From contig JBBDMW010000047.1 in NCBI GenBank assembly GCA_040878005.1, forward strand, positions 1-63,538: a DNA stretch of 63,538 nucleotides. The letters are read 5' to 3'. Source of the DNA: JBBDMW01 sp040878005. Its GTDB lineage: Bacteria > Chloroflexota > Dehalococcoidia > Lucifugimonadales > Lucifugimonadaceae. Positions 60,040 through 63,538 of this stretch are shown here, in pieces. The position numbers were made by a program, and so were the translations under genes. Below the pieces are notes generated by a model. The model made no database searches and was not told the origin of the DNA. It worked only from the letters and a program-made list of their open reading frames with translations. Each line of letters starts with the position of its first letter. Within the stretch, counting starts at the first letter, position 1.

Positions 60040-61293
60040 TTAAGTCCCTGATTCCCAGCTTGCGAGATATTTCTCCTGCTCAGGCGTCAGGGTATCGAAT
60101 CCCATGCCTATTGCATTGAGCTTAATCCGCGCAATTTCCAGGTCAATCTCGCGCGGCAGAGTGTATACATCCGGCTTCATGGTGGAGTGGTTCTCGGCGA
60201 TGTACTCACCTGCCAGCGCCTGGTTGGCAAAGCTCATGTCCATCACGCTCGAAGGGTGCCCTTCTGCTGCTGCGAGGTTGATGAGCCTGCCCTCGCCCAG
60301 CAGGAACACCTTCCGTCCATCCTCCAGCGTGTACTCATCAACAAACTGCCGGACCCGGCGCTTCATCTCCGACATTCTCTCCAGCGCCTCAATGTTGATC
60401 TCAACGTTGAAGTGCCCGGAGTTGGCGATGATGGCTCCATCCTTCATGTTCTGCATGTGGTGCTCATCGATGGCCTTCATGCCGCCGGTGACCGTCAGGA
60501 AGATGTCGCCCACCTTCGCCGCTTCGGCCATTGGCATCACGCGGTGTCCGTCCATCACTGCTTCGAGCGCGCGGACTGAGTCAACTTCGCACACAACCGT
60601 GTGCGCGCCCATACCCTTGGCCCTTGAAGCGAAGCCCCGCCCACACCAGCCATAGCCAATGGTCACCACAGTCTTGCCGGTGATGAGGACATTCGTGGCA
60701 CGGATTATGCCGTCCAGAGTGCTCTGGCCAGTGCCATAGCGGTTGTCGAACATGTGCTTGGTATCAGAATCGTTGACCGCCACGATGGGGTAGCGAAGCC
60801 TGCCCTCGTTTGACAGGGCCTTGAGGCGTATCACGCCGGTCGTGGTCTCCTCCATGCCGCCAATCACATTGTCGATGAGGTCGATCTTCTCCCTGTGGAG
60901 CATTGCCACAAGGTCCGCCCCGTCATCGATGGTTATCTGGGGCTTCGTATCCACGGCTGCTGACATGTGGTTGTAGTACGTCTGGGAATCCTCGCCCCGT
61001 ATGGCGAAGACAGGAATCCCGGACTCCACAAGGAACGCAGCGACATCGTCCTGCGTTGAAAGAGGGTTTGACGCGCAGAGTGCGAGATCAGCGCCGCCCG
61101 CCTGCAGCGTCAGCGCCAGGTTGGCAGTTTCAGCGGTGATGTGCAGGGCGCCGGCCATGCGTATGCCGTTCAGTGGCTTGTCTTTCGCGAAGCGCTCCTT
61201 GATGGTGCGCAGCACCGGCATCTCGCGCTCGGCCCACTCGGAGCGAAGGGCGCCCTCAGGGGCCAGGCTCAGGTCTTTAACATCGTGCTGCAA
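60040..61293 (-). CDS. ahcY: adenosylhomocysteinase
   Basis: 417 residues, splits SAH into homocysteine and adenosine using bound NAD. Landmarks are MAGALHITAETANLALTLQA, VNDSDTKHMFDNRYGTGQS, the NAD-binding VVTIGYGWCGRGFASRAKGM and GHFNVEINIEALE. It has the short form without the eukaryotic/proteobacterial insertion. Start TTG 61293, eight bases after AGGAGA. Placed between metK and a PfkB kinase. Confidence 0.95.
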   Translation of the reverse strand: MQHDVKDLSLAPEGALRSEWAEREMPVLRTIKERFAKDKPLNGIRMAGALHITAETANLALTLQAGGADLALCASNPLSTQDDVAAFLVESGIPVFAIRGEDSQTYYNHMSAAVDTKPQITIDDGADLVAMLHREKIDLIDNVIGGMEETTTGVIRLKALSNEGRLRYPIVAVNDSDTKHMFDNRYGTGQSTLDGIIRATNVLITGKTVVTIGYGWCGRGFASRAKGMGAHTVVCEVDSVRALEAVMDGHRVMPMAEAAKVGDIFLTVTGGMKAIDEHHMQNMKDGAIIANSGHFNVEINIEALERMSEMKRRVRQFVDEYTLEDGRKVFLLGEGRLINLAAAEGHPSSVMDMSFANQALAGEYIAENHSTMKPDVYTLPREIDLEIARIKLNAIGMGFDTLTPEQEKYLASWESGT

Positions 61294-61409
61294 CTTATCG
61301 ATCTCCTGCGACTGGCTCGTGCCGCCGACGGTTAATGGGCTGGTGGTTAATGTTCATGAGTCGTTCAAGTATGACACCTGGTGCAGGAAGATTCAGGAGC
61401 CGTTTCGTT

Positions 61410-62375
61410 TCAGGTTGCTTTCGGCCCTGCCGGCGCCTTCGCTTTGGGAAGCTGATGCCCGCTCCCCAGCGGCAGGAAACGCGTCAGCTCAACAAAAGCG
61501 TTGTAACGTTCCGCTATCTCCTCATGCGTCAACGATTTCAGCCTGTCCAGGCCGAATTTTTCCACAGTGAAGGATGCCATAACTGACCCGACTACCGCAG
61601 CACGCCGCAGCGACTCCTGGTCCGTGTTGTTCACTGCGGCAAGGTACCCCATGAAGCCGCCGGCAAATGAATCGCCCGCGCCCGTGGGGTCCACTACTTT
61701 GGCGAGAGGATAGGCAGGAGCGGCGAAGTTGAACTCCCTGTCAAACATCGCCACCCCGTACTCACCGCGCTTCACCACCAGGCTCTTGAGTCCCGTCTGC
61801 AAAAGTGCGGCCGCCGCCGTGGGCAGGTGGTGCTCGTCGGTAAATTGACGTGCCTCTGCCTCATTTATAAGGAGGGCGTCGGCCTTGCCAAAGAGATCTG
61901 CGAGCCTGGGCCTGGCGATGTCTATCCACAGGTTCATGGTGTCGCACGCAACCAGGTGCGGCCGCGTCGACATGCTCTCCAGCACACGGTGCTGGAGAGA
62001 CGGCTCTATGTTCGCTAGGAAGAGGTACGGCGCCGCAGCATGTCGCTCAGAAAGCTGGGGAGCAAAGTCAGCAAAGACATTGAGCTGAGTCTCCAGGGTG
62101 ACTGCAGTGTTCAGGTCATCCGTGTACTGGCCGGACCAGCGAAACGTCTTACCCTCGGCAGTCTCGATGCCGGAGATATCTATCCCACGCTCCTCCAGCA
62201 TTGTGCGGTCGGAGTCCTGGAAGTCACGGCCCACCACCGCCACGATGCCTACTTCAGTGAAGTAGCTGGCAGCAGTGGAGAAGAACGTTGCTGATCCGCC
62301 AAGCTGAGCGCGCCGTTTACCTTCTGGGGTTTCCACACTGTCATAGGCAACCGACCCCACCACAAGAATCTTCAA
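61410..62375 (-). CDS. PfkB family kinase, possible adenosine kinase
   Basis: 321 residues of the ribokinase/PfkB superfamily. The N-terminal GGSATFFSTAASYFTEVGIV and the C-terminal VVDPTGAGDSFAGGFMGYL (catalytic Asp and anion hole) are intact. The gene lies 116 bases upstream of ahcY, whose product releases adenosine, so phosphorylation of adenosine is a reasonable guess; other sugars are possible. Twenty bases after a rhodanese gene. Confidence 0.8.
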   Translation of the reverse strand: MKILVVGSVAYDSVETPEGKRRAQLGGSATFFSTAASYFTEVGIVAVVGRDFQDSDRTMLEERGIDISGIETAEGKTFRWSGQYTDDLNTAVTLETQLNVFADFAPQLSERHAAAPYLFLANIEPSLQHRVLESMSTRPHLVACDTMNLWIDIARPRLADLFGKADALLINEAEARQFTDEHHLPTAAAALLQTGLKSLVVKRGEYGVAMFDREFNFAAPAYPLAKVVDPTGAGDSFAGGFMGYLAAVNNTDQESLRRAAVVGSVMASFTVEKFGLDRLKSLTHEEIAERYNAFVELTRFLPLGSGHQLPKAKAPAGPKAT

Positions 62376-62395
62376 AATGAGCCTTTCAAGCCTGG

Positions 62396-62749
62396 TTACT
62401 TGTCATTGCCGTACGAGGACGGGAGGCCCTTCTCTATCCAGGTCGGCGTGCCGTCCTCGATGTTGAAGAGCCGTTCCGTGTCAGCGCCCATCGCTGCAGC
62501 GTACTCAGCAGCCAGGCCGCTCCGTGCTCCCACTGCGCATATAAAGAGAAGCTTGCCGTCTTTGGGGAGCTCATCAAAGCGCGGGATCACATCATCCACG
62601 GGGATCCACATGGCGTCCTTCACGTGGCCCGCCTGGTACTCATCTCCACGCCGGACATCTATGACCGTTGCATTGCCTTCTTCAAGCAGCTTTGCCGCCT
62701 CTTCAGCGGACACGCGCGTGTAGGGCTCGCCGGGAACCTGCCTTGCCAT
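62396..62749 (-). CDS. single-domain rhodanese-like sulfurtransferase
   Basis: 117 residues. The active-site cysteine is in LLFICAVGARSGLAAEYAA, and VIDVRRGDEYQAGHVKDAMW is the typical DxR/GHI pair of the fold. Moves sulfane sulfur to thiols or acts as a sulfur carrier. ATG 62749, seven bases after GGAGG, is preferred to an open upstream stretch. First gene of the rhodanese-kinase-ahcY-metK-mutase row. Confidence 0.85.
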   Translation of the reverse strand: MARQVPGEPYTRVSAEEAAKLLEEGNATVIDVRRGDEYQAGHVKDAMWIPVDDVIPRFDELPKDGKLLFICAVGARSGLAAEYAAAMGADTERLFNIEDGTPTWIEKGLPSSYGNDK

Positions 62750-62838
62750 CCATTGCCTCCAGGAGATGCCGGGCTGGTGATGCCCGGGCCAAGTGCTTTT
62801 TCTATCGTAATTCCAGTACGAATCTGGTAACCATGAGG

Positions 62839-62844
62839 TATAAT
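62839..62844 (+). promoter_or_regulatory. upstream -10 element (P1 candidate) for rRNA
   Basis: A perfect TATAAT reading toward the 16S gene, about 290 bases upstream. The matching -35 is poor (GTACGA with 17-base spacing), so it may need an activator or be minor. Confidence 0.35.
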
Positions 62845-63017
62845 AGTGGAGAGGCGGAAGGCATGGGTGTTGCCTGGCCTTCGTTGCCCGCGGCGGCAAG
62901 GTGCCCTGAGGGTCGCCCTGCATCGTTACCCGGACCGTGGTTACTGTATGAACCGGCCGGGACCCTGTCAACGAAAACCCAACTCGCGACGGGTATGCTG
63001 CCAAACGGGATTTCATG

Positions 63018-63047
63018 TTGACATCCATGATTGGCCGCTCATATACT
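63018..63047 (+). promoter_or_regulatory. rRNA promoter
   Basis: Perfect TTGACA (63018-63023), 18-base spacer, TATACT (63042-63047), start near 63054, leaving an ~80-base leader before 16S rRNA. The leader holds ACCTTAACAATTGAA at 63101-63115, similar to the antitermination boxA (CTTTAACAATT). Confidence 0.75.
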
Positions 63048-63136
63048 TACTGTTTGTCCCTCCGGGCGGTCCGCATCTGAAAAATGCTCTGGAGGGCGGC
63101 ACCTTAACAATTGAATAGTGGAAGGAAAGTACGTCA

Positions 63137-63538
<402 letters not shown>

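Overview
The window is GC-rich bacterial chromosomal DNA. The first ~400 bases of a 16S rRNA gene at the right end, the gene order, the long zinc-type adenylate kinase and the mixture of Gram-positive-like features (S12 insertion, an actinobacterial GlnR-like regulator) suggest a Chloroflexota bacterium, probably of the Dehalococcoidia/SAR202 kind. That placement is an inference: no database search was possible.

Layout. 1-671: repeat-rich intergenic DNA. 672-8841: a lipoprotein with Asp-box repeats, a convergent pair (DUF2520 protein and P1 peptidase), then the rightward genes guaB3-like, hisS, prfA and prmC, closed by a strong terminator at 8884-8918. 8960-30019 (minus strand): one nearly uninterrupted translation super-operon in the order rpsL-rpsG-fusA-S10-spc-alpha, followed by truA-rplM-rpsI, read from a good promoter at 30085-30114. 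Several of its proteins carry unusual low-complexity extensions (L13 C-terminus, L5 N-terminus, S5 N-terminus). 30561-41025 (plus strand): a nitrogen-assimilation block that begins with a GlnR-like winged-helix regulator lacking a receiver phospho-aspartate, then glnA, gltB, gltD and glutamine-dependent nadE. 43189-44942: ammonium transporter and PII protein, separated from the first block by an amidohydrolase and a small accessory patch (two orphan genes plus a dead IS1595-type transposase fragment). Phased GTNAC-n6-GAAAC-like half-sites lie upstream of glnA and of amt, which fits one GlnR-type regulon.

44943-47760 is an accessory patch (LuxR-type HTH protein, exported unknowns, a second Asp-box lipoprotein) bounded by the 3' end of glnK on the left and a diverged second copy of the same 3' end on the right, so it looks like a recombination scar. 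47869-54942 holds a methyltransferase, a possible structured RNA, tRNA-Trp, tRNA-Leu(GAG) and tRNA-Cys with a terminator, a multicopper oxidase with a small membrane coiled-coil protein and an ArsR-like repressor with a clear operator, a zinc-type dehydrogenase, MTA phosphorylase and tRNA-Leu(UAA). 55069-57229 holds a 49-residue zinc ribbon, a Gfo/Idh/MocA oxidoreductase and a CheX-like protein lacking its catalytic acid.

57252-62749 (minus strand) is rhodanese, PfkB kinase, ahcY, metK and a phosphohexomutase: a plausible SAM/SAH recycling group, completed by mtnP at 53507. The window ends in an rRNA promoter, leader and the 5' part of 16S rRNA.
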